From: a virus | Strand: one strand, 5' to 3' | Length of the DNA: 21,880 nt | Virus record (IMG/VR): IMGVR_UViG_3300042502_000724 | Coordinates: 1-21,880 of that record | Shown: positions 1 through 5,579 of the stretch, one piece after another | Layout of the letters: the number at the start of each line of letters is the position of its first letter | How positions within the stretch are numbered: the stretch's first letter is position 1 | Notes under the pieces: model-generated | The model's input: only the letters and a program-made list of their open reading frames with translations | Database searches by the model: none | What the model was told of the DNA's origin: nothing | Translations under genes and position numbers: made by a program

Positions 1-1079
1 CGGGCACTGATGCGCTCCGCGTTCTTGGCGTAGACGCGGGCCGCTTCGCGCTTCCACTCGGCCTTGGCCGCCTCGTTGGTGCCGATGTCCACCGGCTTGG
101 CCGGTACGGGGTCGTCGGTGCGCTGCGGGAGACCGCCAAGTGGAGTGCCCTCGTTCCACACCGTCTGCATGACGTCGAGGACTTCGGTGTTGATCTGCCA
201 CGGGGTGTCCTGAATGTGGTTCACCGCCGCGTAGCAGGCATCAATGTCGATGCTGCGCAGCTCTTCGTGGTAGGCCTTGTTCCGCTGCTTGACGAAGCGG
301 TTGCCGGCGCGGGGCGTGAGGTAGCCACCGTAGGTGGGCGAACGCCAGCGACGGGGGCGGACCAACATCGGCAGGTTGATCGGCTCCATCGACGAACAGC
401 GGTCGTGCTGGTTGTCGAGCCACTTCTGCAGTGTCTCGGTCGGCTTGAGGCGGTAGGTGTAGCCGCGCTTGTGCTTCTGCGCGTCCTTCGAGAACAGGCC
501 GGTCGCTTCCATGACCAGCTCCATCAGCTTCAACCCGATGGTGGCCTTCACGGTCTCGGGGACCTCGCGACGGACGCCCTCGGCAACGAACAGCTTCTTC
601 ACCGCAGCCCTGCGCTGGCGGGAGTAGCCGCGCTGCTCTTGCGCCTTGAGGTAGCCCTTGTAGCCCACGCGGTTCTGCTCGCGGAACGCCTTGAACTCAA
701 GGTTCTCGATCAGGGCATCGGCGATGCGGATGGCGATGGTCTGGAACGCCGACTGGCTGATCGACAGGTTCACCATCACACGTACCGTCAGATAGGCAGC
801 CTCGTCGGCTTCCGTCAGGAGCAGATAGTCGGCGGCGTTGTGGCGGCGTCCGGCCTTGCCGTCGCAGGCATCGGCGAGGAAGGCGTTGATCGCCTCGGCG
901 ACCGGCTCGACGCAGGCCTTGATCAGGATGCGGCCCGGCGGGAGATTGGCTTCCTCGTCCACCGTCCCGGCGTCCACCTTCCAAGGCAGCTTGCGCGAGT
1001 GGTAGCGGGCAGTGCCGAGGGCGCGGCTCTCGTCTTCGAGTTCGATCTGACGGCGAATGAGGTCACGGGTGGGTGTCAT
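1..1079 (-). CDS. T7-type single-subunit phage RNA polymerase, N-terminal part (cut by window edge)
   Basis: DNA-directed RNA polymerase of the T7/T3/SP6 family, which transcribes phage genes from phage-specific promoters. About 359 codons are visible; the C-terminal palm, fingers and specificity loop lie beyond the left edge. The call rests on residue patterns shared with the T7 RNAP N-terminal half: an early ELEDESRALGTARY segment like T7 EHESYEMGEARF, then YGGYLTPRAGNRFVK like the T7 GGGYW region, VNHIQDTPWQIN like T7 INIAQNTAWKIN, and PAKPVDIGTNEAAKAEWKR like T7 PMKPEDIDMNPEALTAWKR. The ATG at 1079 follows an AAGGA ribosome site about 8 nt upstream. Its N terminus is shorter than that of T7 RNAP. 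It lies downstream of the integrase, separated by about 300 bp holding a T3-like promoter and dyads. It is probably transcribed first by host polymerase and then autogenously. Confidence 0.95.
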   Translation of the reverse strand, partial: MTPTRDLIRRQIELEDESRALGTARYHSRKLPWKVDAGTVDEEANLPPGRILIKACVEPVAEAINAFLADACDGKAGRRHNAADYLLLTEADEAAYLTVRVMVNLSISQSAFQTIAIRIADALIENLEFKAFREQNRVGYKGYLKAQEQRGYSRQRRAAVKKLFVAEGVRREVPETVKATIGLKLMELVMEATGLFSKDAQKHKRGYTYRLKPTETLQKWLDNQHDRCSSMEPINLPMLVRPRRWRSPTYGGYLTPRAGNRFVKQRNKAYHEELRSIDIDACYAAVNHIQDTPWQINTEVLDVMQTVWNEGTPLGGLPQRTDDPVPAKPVDIGTNEAAKAEWKREAARVYAKNAERISA

Positions 1080-1134
1080 GGGTATTCCTTCCGGTCAGGG
1101 AGAAGCCCGCTCTGCGCAGGCCAAGGGTTCCGAT

Positions 1135-1153
1135 GGAGACCGTGAGGGTCTCC
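1135..1153 (-). promoter_or_regulatory. Hairpin in the RNA polymerase 5' leader
   Basis: Perfect 7-bp arms GGAGACC and GGTCTCC around a 5-nt loop, 56 nt upstream of the polymerase ATG. The right arm is part of two consecutive 11-bp repeats (AGGGTCTCCTA, AGGGTCTCTTT at 1145-1166). It could be an RNA stability or processing element of the leader. There is no T-tract, so a simple intrinsic terminator is unlikely. Confidence 0.5.
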
Positions 1154-1170
1154 TAAGGGTCTCTTTCAGT

Positions 1171-1186
1171 GGGTGTGTTCACACCC
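1171..1186. promoter_or_regulatory. 7-2-7 dyad at the predicted transcription start
   Basis: GGGTGTG TT CACACCC is a perfect 7-bp inverted repeat with a 2-bp centre. It abuts the last base of the T3-like promoter, so a leftward transcript would start within or just before it. It could be a 5'-terminal RNA stem-loop or an operator dyad. The sequence does not distinguish these. Confidence 0.5.
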
Positions 1187-1206
1187 CCGAGGGTGAGGGT
1201 TAATTG
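1187..1206 (-). promoter_or_regulatory. Candidate phage-polymerase promoter (T3-like), left copy
   Basis: On the minus strand it reads CAATTAACCCTCACCCTCGG. The 13 bases AATTAACCCTCAC equal positions -17 to -5 of the phage T3 promoter (AATTAACCCTCACTAAAGGG), the polymerase-binding half. The melting region TAAA is replaced by GC-rich CCTC, followed by a G-run as expected for initiation. It points into the RNA polymerase gene, whose ATG is about 108 nt downstream. An exact 20-bp copy lies inverted at 7380-7399. That it is a promoter is inference from the T3 match, the exact duplication and its position. Confidence 0.65.
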
Positions 1207-1295
1207 GCACTGTTGGCGCGATCTTCATGAATGTGGAAGTATCGCGCCAGATCGTGCCAAGTCGGCGCGCAGAAGATCGTGCCAGTTGGCACGGT
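1204..1295. repeat. Cluster of TGGCRCGAT motifs with nested dyads (operator, attP or origin candidate)
   Basis: Copies of a 9-mer TGGCRCGAT occur at 1214-1222 (+) and at 1241-1249, 1251-1259 and 1276-1284 (all minus), with a near copy at 1287-1295 (+). They form two symmetries. One is a 57-bp nested dyad, 1204-1260: TTGGCAC and TGGCGCGAT plus CTTC on the left, mirrored by GAAG, ATCGCGCCA and GTGCCAA on the right. The other is a tight dyad, CGTGCCA GT TGGCACG, at 1278-1293. AGATCGTGCCA is also directly repeated with a 25-bp period (1249, 1274). It overlaps the upstream end of the T3-like promoter and follows the integrase gene, so repressor operator, integrase core/arm sites or a replication origin all fit. 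Confidence 0.6.
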
Positions 1296-1337
1296 GCATT
1301 TCTGCCCGGTAGCCGATTGATTATTTAGGGAGTTACT

Positions 1338-1361
1338 GGAGCGGGTGATACCACCCACTCC
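1338..1361 (-). terminator. Hairpin downstream of integrase (possible terminator or processing site)
   Basis: On the minus strand GGAGTGGGTG GTAT CACCCGCTCC forms a 10-bp stem with a 4-nt loop, 16 nt after the integrase stop. One pair is U-G in the minus-strand RNA but would be a C-A mismatch in plus-strand RNA, which argues that the leftward transcript is the functional one. No U-tract follows, so it may be an RNase III-type or stability hairpin rather than an intrinsic terminator. Confidence 0.45.
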
Positions 1362-1377
1362 ATACCTTTTCAGCGAC

Positions 1378-2673
1378 TTACTCATGGCACACCGGGACAG
1401 GCTCGGCGCGATCTGTTCCGTCCGGTTGATGATCTGCGATGGCACACAGTGCGCCATCCGATCCCGCTTTTCCCCGACGCGAAGCGACTGAGCTGATCGT
1501 GTTGAGGATGCCTGCGCCCCGCCAGACGTGGCTGTTCATCAGGTGCAGGTAGCGACCGGCGGTGATCTTGATGTCGGAGTGCCCTAGCCAGTCGCGCAGG
1601 GCGACCAGATCGAGCCCGCCCTCGGCCAGCCGGGTGGCGCAGGTGTGCCGGAAGGTGTGCAGCACCACGTCGTCGAACGCGAAGCCCTTCGCCTTCATGT
1701 CCTCGCGCAGGTTGGCGAGCAGGTAGAGCGGGCCGCTGCTGCCCTTCGCCCAAGGGAACCAGCGGGTACCCTCGACGCGCTCGTTAAGCTCCTCAATCAC
1801 GCGCAGCGCCCGGTCGGAGAGGGGCACGTCGCGGGGCTTCTTGCTCTTGGTCACCACAATCTCCCGCCCGTTATAGATCGTGCGTCGGGGGATCGAGAGC
1901 CACACGCCCTCGGCTGCCTCGCCAGTGAGCGGGTCGGTCCACCGCTTGCGCTTAACCCACGACGGCCCGGCGAGGATGGCCTCGGTCAGGCGGATGCCAG
2001 TGTCGAGCAGCAGGATGGCGAGGCGCTCGAAGTGCCACCATGCGCGCAGCGGCTCGGCCTGCCGCCGGTCGAGGATGCACTCCAGCAGCGCCGCTTCCTC
2101 GTCGAGGGACACGACGCGGTCCCGCTCGTTATCGACGGTGATCGAGGGGAAGTCTGGCATCGAGGCCAGCACCCCTTCGTTCACCGCGTGGCGGCAGGCG
2201 GCGGACAGGCTGCCCGTCAGCTTGCGGACGCTGGCCGGGGCGTAGCCCTGAGCGAACAGGTCGTCGGTCAGTTGCTTGGCGATGGCCGTGGTCACCTGCC
2301 CAATCTGCAGGTCGCTCGGCAGGTTGCGCCCGATGACCCGGACGTTGGAGCGGTGGGTCGCATCGGCCCGGCAGTGCAGCCACACGTCCCGGTGGGACAG
2401 GCACTGCGCCAGCCAAGCCGACAGGTAGGGCGTGTCGAGTTTCGTCAGGGTGGAACCGCTCGAGCGCGGCTTGTGGCCTTTGGGTGCGACCTCTCCGCCC
2501 TGTGCGGGGTGGAGCGGGTGCATCCCGGCGAGCCAGTCGCGGCGCTGTGCCTCGGCCTCGGTGCGGTCCTTGGTACCAAGGCCCACACGGGACCGGCGGA
2601 GCCCGCCCTGCCCGTCTGGCACCTCGGTGTCGAGGTAGTAGACCCCGTTCGGTTTCTGCTTGAGGGCGGTCAT
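1378..2673 (-). CDS. int: Tyrosine-family site-specific integrase
   Basis: Integrase of 431 aa expected to catalyse recombination between phage attP and host attB for lysogenic integration. Catalytic residues are visible in the usual order: Arg228 in LLDTGIRLTEA, a beta-hairpin Lys in TKSKKPRDVPL (about 276-279), His339 and Arg342 in HTFRH, His365 in WLGHSD, and the nucleophile Tyr375 in GRYLHL. The N-terminal part (residues 1-60) looks like an arm-binding domain, and about 80-175 like the core-binding SAM-like domain. The ATG at 2673 follows GGAGAG about 9 nt upstream and lies 1 nt beyond the stop of the MarR-like gene, so the two are co-translated. The C-terminal tail after Tyr375 is about 56 residues, somewhat long. 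Together with the T7-type polymerase it marks this as a potentially temperate T7-like phage. Confidence 0.95.
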   Translation of the reverse strand: MTALKQKPNGVYYLDTEVPDGQGGLRRSRVGLGTKDRTEAEAQRRDWLAGMHPLHPAQGGEVAPKGHKPRSSGSTLTKLDTPYLSAWLAQCLSHRDVWLHCRADATHRSNVRVIGRNLPSDLQIGQVTTAIAKQLTDDLFAQGYAPASVRKLTGSLSAACRHAVNEGVLASMPDFPSITVDNERDRVVSLDEEAALLECILDRRQAEPLRAWWHFERLAILLLDTGIRLTEAILAGPSWVKRKRWTDPLTGEAAEGVWLSIPRRTIYNGREIVVTKSKKPRDVPLSDRALRVIEELNERVEGTRWFPWAKGSSGPLYLLANLREDMKAKGFAFDDVVLHTFRHTCATRLAEGGLDLVALRDWLGHSDIKITAGRYLHLMNSHVWRGAGILNTISSVASRRGKAGSDGALCAIADHQPDGTDRAEPVPVCHE

Positions 2674-2674
2674 G

Positions 2675-3067
2675 TCACTCTCCGTAGGTGATGGCGGCGG
2701 CGACCTCGTCGATCACGCGCTGCCCGGCGTTGGTAAGGCGAAGGAACTTGCGGCGGTGGTCGAGCGGGTCGAGGTCGGCCTTGAGCCACCCCAACCCGGT
2801 CACCCGGTCGCCATCACGCACCCGGCCTTCCTTGAGGAAGACCTTGTAGGTGGTGTGCAAGCTACGGTTCACGGTAGGCCCCACAGCGTCCTTCAAGTCA
2901 GTGAAGGTTGACGCACGGCCCGCTCGGTCCGCAAGCCCGGCGGTTAGAAAGAACGCCAGTTGCGCAGCGGTCAGCTGTCTAGGTGAAAGCTCAGCGAGGA
3001 CAATCAGCCCCGCTGAGAAGTTTCGCAAGGCGGGCGTGGACTGCCGCCGCTCGATCTTGTCGGTCAT
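2675..3067 (-). CDS. MarR-like winged-helix protein, probable phage regulator
   Basis: Protein of 130 aa with the layout of a winged helix-turn-helix DNA-binding domain: a helical LTAAQLAFFLTAGLAD segment, then FTDLKDAVGPTVNRSLHTTYKVFLKEG (recognition-helix region), then a wing-like stretch ending LDHRRKFLRLTNAGQRVIDE, which resembles the D-x-x-DRR-k-x-x-x-LT-x-x-G end of MarR proteins. I chose the ATG at 3067, not an earlier in-frame start at 3121, because GGGGAG sits about 7 nt upstream. It is 1 nt from the integrase and has its own candidate promoter, so it is the best candidate here for a lysogeny or integration regulator. Binding partner and sites are unknown. The nearby TGGCRCGAT dyads are an obvious hypothesis. 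Confidence 0.7.
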   Translation of the reverse strand: MTDKIERRQSTPALRNFSAGLIVLAELSPRQLTAAQLAFFLTAGLADRAGRASTFTDLKDAVGPTVNRSLHTTYKVFLKEGRVRDGDRVTGLGWLKADLDPLDHRRKFLRLTNAGQRVIDEVAAAITYGE

Positions 3068-3289
3068 TGTCTTCTCCCCCGGTCGGCCCCTCGCCGACCT
3101 TCGTGTTGGTGGAACATTCATGCATTTGCAGGTTCATGTCAAGTTTCTCAGTCGGAGCCGCCGCCGATAGCGGACCCTCAAGGTTGAGAACCACACCACC
3201 CAGCTTGGGCTGACGCCAACGCTGCTCGGCCTAGGTGGTGGGGGAATACGGCGCGGTAGACGCACCGGGTCGCGAAGGAAAGCTGTTTA
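3068..3289. other. Intergenic region before the regulator-integrase pair
   Basis: A 222-bp gap holding a promoter-like TTGACA (3137-3142), a direct TTCATG repeat, a CCCAgctTGGG mini-dyad near 3200, and a weak long-range inverted repeat of CCACC/GGTGG type around 3190-3240. It separates the early operon from the regulator and integrase, so a terminator for the former and a promoter for the latter would be expected. Only the promoter has moderate support. Confidence 0.5.
3114..3142 (-). promoter_or_regulatory. Candidate host sigma-70-type promoter for regulator-integrase
   Basis: A perfect -35 TTGACA (minus strand, 3142-3137) is followed after 17 bp by GAATGT (3119-3114), a poor -10. It lies about 50 nt upstream of the regulator ATG. 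The -10 match is weak, so activity may need an activator or may not exist. Confidence 0.4.
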
Positions 3290-3439
3290 TTAGGCCTCAG
3301 GCGGCTTCGGTTCGCTGGCGGTGCGCCCCTTGAGCAGGGCGTGGATCAGCTTGGCCTCGCGGCGGCCGATCTTGCGACCCGCCCGGTTCGAGGATGCGAT
3401 GGCCGCATCGACGGCCTTGGGGTGGTATTGGTTGATCAC
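3290..3439 (-). CDS. Small basic hypothetical protein
   Basis: 49 aa, starting at a GTG placed one base after the stop of the upstream gene, with GGAG 9-10 nt before it. The sequence is rich in Lys and Arg (RKIGRREAKLIHALLKGRT), with an acidic/proline tail. It is too short to assign to a family. The tight coupling to the preceding gene and the ribosome site support it as real. It is the last gene of the early block before the intergenic region. Confidence 0.6.
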   Translation of the reverse strand: MINQYHPKAVDAAIASSNRAGRKIGRREAKLIHALLKGRTASEPKPPEA

Positions 3440-3440
3440 G

Positions 3441-3689
3441 TCAGCGGTCTCCGTAGCTAGGGTGGGTTTCTCCCGCCATCGCGGTGAGGTTCTCGCCTTC
3501 GCCGATGCGGGCGTGTCCGCCGCTGTTCAGCAGGTAGGTGGCGAGAGCCTCGACCAGATGCTCGGCAGGGTCGGCGTTGCTGGCCTTGCGGTTCCACTCG
3601 CGGAACAGGTCAGCGGCGGCCTCGAAGGCCAGATCGACCACGCGGCGGTCGGCTTCGCAGAGGCGGGCATAGTTTTTGTGGATGGTCAT
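3441..3689 (-). CDS. Early hypothetical protein (82 aa)
   Basis: 82-aa protein of unknown function. The ATG at 3689 follows AAAGGA about 9 nt upstream. It is mostly helical and acidic, with LAFEAAADLFREWNRK and EHLVEALATYLLNSGG, followed by a Gly-rich tail. There are no cysteines beyond one near the N terminus and no membrane segment. It is part of the compact early operon; the next gene starts one base after its stop. I do not recognise the family. Confidence 0.75.
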   Translation of the reverse strand: MTIHKNYARLCEADRRVVDLAFEAAADLFREWNRKASNADPAEHLVEALATYLLNSGGHARIGEGENLTAMAGETHPSYGDR

Positions 3690-3700
3690 GGTTCATCCTT

Positions 3701-3880
3701 TCATTCGTCACAGGCCGGGAGCCACGAGGGCACCGGGCGGGATTGCTGTCCAGCCACCACAGGCGGCGGGGCATAGCGGGTTGAAGGTGCCGTGTCGGCA
3801 GGGTGAGGGCGGCGGTCCCGCAGCAGGGCGAGGTGAGCGCCGGGTGTGTGCCGCTCAGGGCGGTGTCCGTTCCAGTTCAC
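3701..3880 (-). CDS. Possible small hypothetical protein (59 aa)
   Basis: An open frame filling the space between two better-supported genes. The suggested GTG start at 3880 overlaps the upstream stop as GTGA, with a G-rich ribosome site (GGGGGTGG) 5-9 nt upstream, and the frame ends just before the ribosome site of the next gene. The product is rich in Pro, Arg and His and unlike a folded domain, so its coding status is uncertain. The packed layout of the operon is the main support. Confidence 0.4.
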   Translation of the reverse strand: MNWNGHRPERHTPGAHLALLRDRRPHPADTAPSTRYAPPPVVAGQQSRPVPSWLPACDE

Positions 3881-3969
3881 ATCCACCCCCGTTGCTCGAA
3901 GGCTTCGTCGGTGGCGTCCTGCAGGGCATCCAACAGGTCGTCGGAGAGGTGGTGGGCGTAGGTGTCCAT
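3877..3969 (-). CDS. Very small acidic protein (30 aa)
   Basis: A 30-residue peptide, MDTYAHHLSDDLLDAL... ending RGWM, starting at an ATG 4 nt after the upstream stop, with AAAGG about 10 nt before it. It is strongly acidic and probably helical. T7-like early regions commonly encode such small host-interaction peptides. No function can be assigned. Confidence 0.55.
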   Translation of the reverse strand: MDTYAHHLSDDLLDALQDATDEAFEQRGWM

Positions 3970-3973
3970 TGGT

Positions 3974-4237
3974 TCAGCCTTTCATGAAATCGTCAGCGCC
4001 CCGGACCGAGGCGAGGAAGGCAATCCCGGTGATGTCGTGCGTCTCGCCCATCCCGAGGGCGTCGATGGCGGCAGCCGCCCCGCAGAGACACTCCAGCGCG
4101 GCGCGGTTCCCTGCCTTGGAGAGGGTACCATCGGCTTTGCGCCAGCCTTGGGCGGTGGCCCGCCCGTTGAGGTGGTCGCGCAGCCCGTTGAGCAGGGCGA
4201 GGCGGTCGGCAGCGGTGGTGGTGGTGGTGGCGGTCAT
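3974..4237 (-). CDS. Early hypothetical protein (87 aa)
   Basis: 87 aa, ATG at 4237 one base after the upstream stop, preceded by a perfect GGAGG 8 nt upstream. A Thr-rich N terminus is followed by a predicted helical region with DRLALLNGLRDHLNGR and ALECLCGAAAAIDALGMGE. Two cysteines lie close together (CLC). There is no recognisable family or membrane segment. An in-frame TTG at 4252 inside the upstream gene is less likely to be the start, because the ribosome site fits the ATG. Confidence 0.7.
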   Translation of the reverse strand: MTATTTTTAADRLALLNGLRDHLNGRATAQGWRKADGTLSKAGNRAALECLCGAAAAIDALGMGETHDITGIAFLASVRGADDFMKG

Positions 4238-4238
4238 G

Positions 4239-4427
4239 TCAGTTTCCTCCAATCTGGCGGCCGTGGCGGGTGTATGCCGGGCCGGTGTAGGGTGTGTGGT
4301 TGGCGAGGCGCTGGCGGTCGGCTTCGAGGCCTTCCAGCAGCGCCGGGATGCGGCTTGCGCTGTCGATCAGAGACGCGAGGGCACAGACCCCCGCGCCGAT
4401 CATGAAGAGGGCGATGGCGATGCTCAT
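4239..4427 (-). CDS. Small membrane protein (62 aa)
   Basis: 62 aa with one hydrophobic segment at residues 2-21 (SIAIALFMIGAGVCALASLI), then a charged helical stretch (LLEGLEADRQRLANH) and a short polar tail. This is consistent with a single-pass inner-membrane protein. The ATG at 4427 overlaps the upstream stop as ATGA and has GAGG 7 nt upstream. An in-frame start at 4442 is less supported. A role in host-membrane takeover or superinfection exclusion is possible but not shown. Confidence 0.7.
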   Translation of the reverse strand: MSIAIALFMIGAGVCALASLIDSASRIPALLEGLEADRQRLANHTPYTGPAYTRHGRQIGGN

Positions 4428-4687
4428 TTGCAGACCTCGCAATCCACGCGCTGGCCGCTTGTGGGGTCGGCATTGTTCCAGACGTTGCCTTCCCCATCGC
4501 AGGCCTCGCAGGGGTCCGAAGGGGCGGCCGGTAGGTCCTTTTCGTAATAGTACGCGGTGCGGCCGAAGCCGTCGTTCCAGCAGGCGGCGACCGGGACCTT
4601 GGCGAGGGCGGCTTGCGCCTCGTCAGGGGAGAGGCCTTGCTGGCGCAAGTGAGCGAGCGCGGCGAGCCGCGAGAGGGTGGTGGTCAT
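4424..4687 (-). CDS. DnaJ-like zinc-knuckle small protein
   Basis: 87 aa. The C-terminal third has two CxxC pairs, Cys60/Cys63 in CEACDGEG and Cys83/Cys86 in CEVC. The first carries the CxxCxGxG signature of the DnaJ zinc-binding domain, so a single zinc site is likely. Residues 1-35 form an LSRLAALAHLRQQGLSPDEAQAAL helix pair resembling a small UBA-like or helical module. It starts 3 nt after the upstream stop and overlaps the next gene by 4 nt. Such one-zinc DnaJ-like proteins are common in phage early regions, with unknown targets. Confidence 0.75.
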   Translation of the reverse strand: MTTTLSRLAALAHLRQQGLSPDEAQAALAKVPVAACWNDGFGRTAYYYEKDLPAAPSDPCEACDGEGNVWNNADPTSGQRVDCEVCK

Positions 4688-4690
4688 GGT

Positions 4691-5158
4691 TCAGAGCCTT
4701 TCGATTGATACGGTGATGAGGGACCGCGCTGCACGGTGGCAGGCGGCAGGGGCGGCGGCAGACTGATCGATGACGATGCCATCCCGCAGGGTGACCACGT
4801 GGCCCGAGACCCGCAGCATGTACGTGACCCCCGGCTTGGCGTGGCGGGCCGCGAAGGTGGCGACAGAGCATCGCGGCAGGTAGCCGAGGCCTCCCGGCAG
4901 GTACGCTAGGTCGCTTTTCGGGACGTGGTGAGTGACCCGGTGCGGGACGTTCCACCGCTCCAATACAGCCATGCGCTGGCCGTGGTTCGTCTTACCCTTC
5001 CAGCGGCCGGACCGCTTCCAAGCGAAGGGGATTTCGAGGTGCAGCGCGTCCCATGCCTGCTGGAACGTCCGCCCCGCGAAGATCGCCGTGGCAAGGATGC
5101 CACAATGACCGCCCATAGGGACCGCGCCATAGTCGGCGGGATAGTCCGCGCCGCTCAT
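4691..5158 (-). CDS. Possible papain-fold (cysteine-peptidase-like) early protein
   Basis: 155 aa, ATG at 5158 overlapping the upstream stop (TAATG). An earlier in-frame start inside the upstream gene is rejected. Residues GGHCGILATAIFAG (Cys19 at the start of a helix) and, 100 residues later, YMLRVSGHVVTLRDGIVID (His120, then Asp131) match the pattern of C1/C39-like papain folds: Cys at a helix N terminus, His on a central strand, and an acidic or amide residue about 10 positions on. The spacing and the G-H-hydrophobic-hydrophobic-x-hydrophobic-x-D-G-x-hydrophobic-x-D motif are persuasive, but no family match is claimed. It sits in the early block, where host-modifying effectors are common. 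It could be a protease, deamidase or transferase, or a catalytically inactive relative. Confidence 0.6.
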   Translation of the reverse strand: MSGADYPADYGAVPMGGHCGILATAIFAGRTFQQAWDALHLEIPFAWKRSGRWKGKTNHGQRMAVLERWNVPHRVTHHVPKSDLAYLPGGLGYLPRCSVATFAARHAKPGVTYMLRVSGHVVTLRDGIVIDQSAAAPAACHRAARSLITVSIERL

Positions 5159-5478
5159 TAGAACGCCCCCATTGCGAGGGTGAATGACCGGCCGAACCCG
5201 GCGGGCACCTTCACCTTTCCGGTCCGGCAATCGACCGAGAATATCACCCCGTCGAAAGCCGTGTTGAGCGGCATGATGCCCAGCGAGAGACCGCCTTCGA
5301 TTTTCTCGTGGCACAAGCCAACAAACCGGGCTGCAGCGTAAGCCCCGTCGCCCTTGCGCATCCGGGGCGCGGCTTCCTTGAGCCAATCTATCACGTTGTC
5401 CGCATCCCAGTGCAGATAGACTTCAACGCCCCCACCAAGGTCGTGGTCAGGAAAGCGAACGATTGCACGATTACCCAT
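5158..5478 (-). CDS. Conserved phage protein of the MGNRA type, function unknown
   Basis: 106 aa beginning MGNRAIVRF, then VEVYLHWDAD, a central ARFVGLCHEKI and SLGIMPL region, and a beta-rich end. This resembles small phage and plasmid proteins starting MGNRAVI with a YLHWNG motif, for which I know no established activity. The ATG at 5478 has AAGGA about 10 nt upstream. It overlaps the next gene by one base. It probably folds as a compact alpha/beta protein, with no membrane or zinc features. A 25-bp direct repeat lies 77 nt upstream. Confidence 0.75.
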   Translation of the reverse strand: MGNRAIVRFPDHDLGGGVEVYLHWDADNVIDWLKEAAPRMRKGDGAYAAARFVGLCHEKIEGGLSLGIMPLNTAFDGVIFSVDCRTGKVKVPAGFGRSFTLAMGAF

Positions 5479-5537
5479 GATGATTTTCCTTTCGTTTTTG
5501 CGCCTGTCTCCTCAGCGCCGGGCGGCAATCCGGCGGA

Positions 5538-5554
5538 CCCGCCACTAGGGCGGG
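5538..5554. promoter_or_regulatory. Hairpin with CTAG loop
   Basis: Perfect 6-bp arms CCCGCC and GGCGGG around ACTAG, directly abutting the 25-bp repeat at 5555-5579 and lying in the gap before the 106-aa gene. No T-tract follows in either direction, so it may be an RNA processing or attenuation hairpin. Confidence 0.4.
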
Positions 5555-5579
5555 TTTCGACTAGGTGGAAGTTTCAAGC
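5555..5579. repeat. 25-bp direct repeat, copy 1
   Basis: Identical over 25 bp to 6360-6384 (minus strand begins GCTTGAAACTTCC and ends CCTAGTCGAAA). This copy contains the stop codon of the Cys-rich gene, while the other copy lies 13 bp before its start. The pair therefore frames that gene. Confidence 0.9.

Larger units (their letters stand above)
1080..1377. other. Integrase-RNA polymerase intergenic control region
   Basis: About 300 bp without a gene. From integrase to polymerase it contains a hairpin just after the integrase stop (1338-1361), a cluster of TGGCRCGAT/GTGCCA motifs with nested dyads (1204-1295), a T3-like phage promoter pointing at the polymerase gene (1187-1206), a 7-2-7 dyad immediately downstream of the predicted start (1171-1186), 11-bp-period repeats (1145-1177), and a second hairpin (1135-1153) before the ribosome site. 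I found no tRNA or tRNA 3' end that would identify attP. Confidence 0.8.

Noticed and set aside
216-1145. Long plus-strand open frame opposite the RNA polymerase
   Set aside because: The minus strand encodes a clear T7-type polymerase in this interval. The plus frame is a high-GC shadow without a ribosome site or recognisable motifs.
1080-1377. tRNA 3' end as an attP core
   Set aside because: No T-arm of the GGTTCRANNCC type and no acceptor-like pairing were found. GGAGCGGGTG..CACCCACTCC is a simple hairpin.
1645-2691. Long plus-strand open frame opposite the integrase
   Set aside because: The integrase on the minus strand has all catalytic residues; the plus frame is its antisense shadow.
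2991-3194. Minus-strand 67-aa open frame overlapping the regulator promoter
   Set aside because: It has a poor start context, overlaps the MarR-like gene in another frame, and covers a probable promoter.
5158-5200. Partial promoter match TCACCCTCG inside the 106-aa gene
   Set aside because: Only nine bases match, the AATTAA half is missing, and the bases are explained by coding sequence.
5159-5386. Upstream extension of the papain-like gene into the preceding gene
   Set aside because: The ATG overlapping the stop (TAATG) at 5158 has a G-rich ribosome site and the conserved-looking part begins there. The extension would be coded in another frame of a conserved gene.
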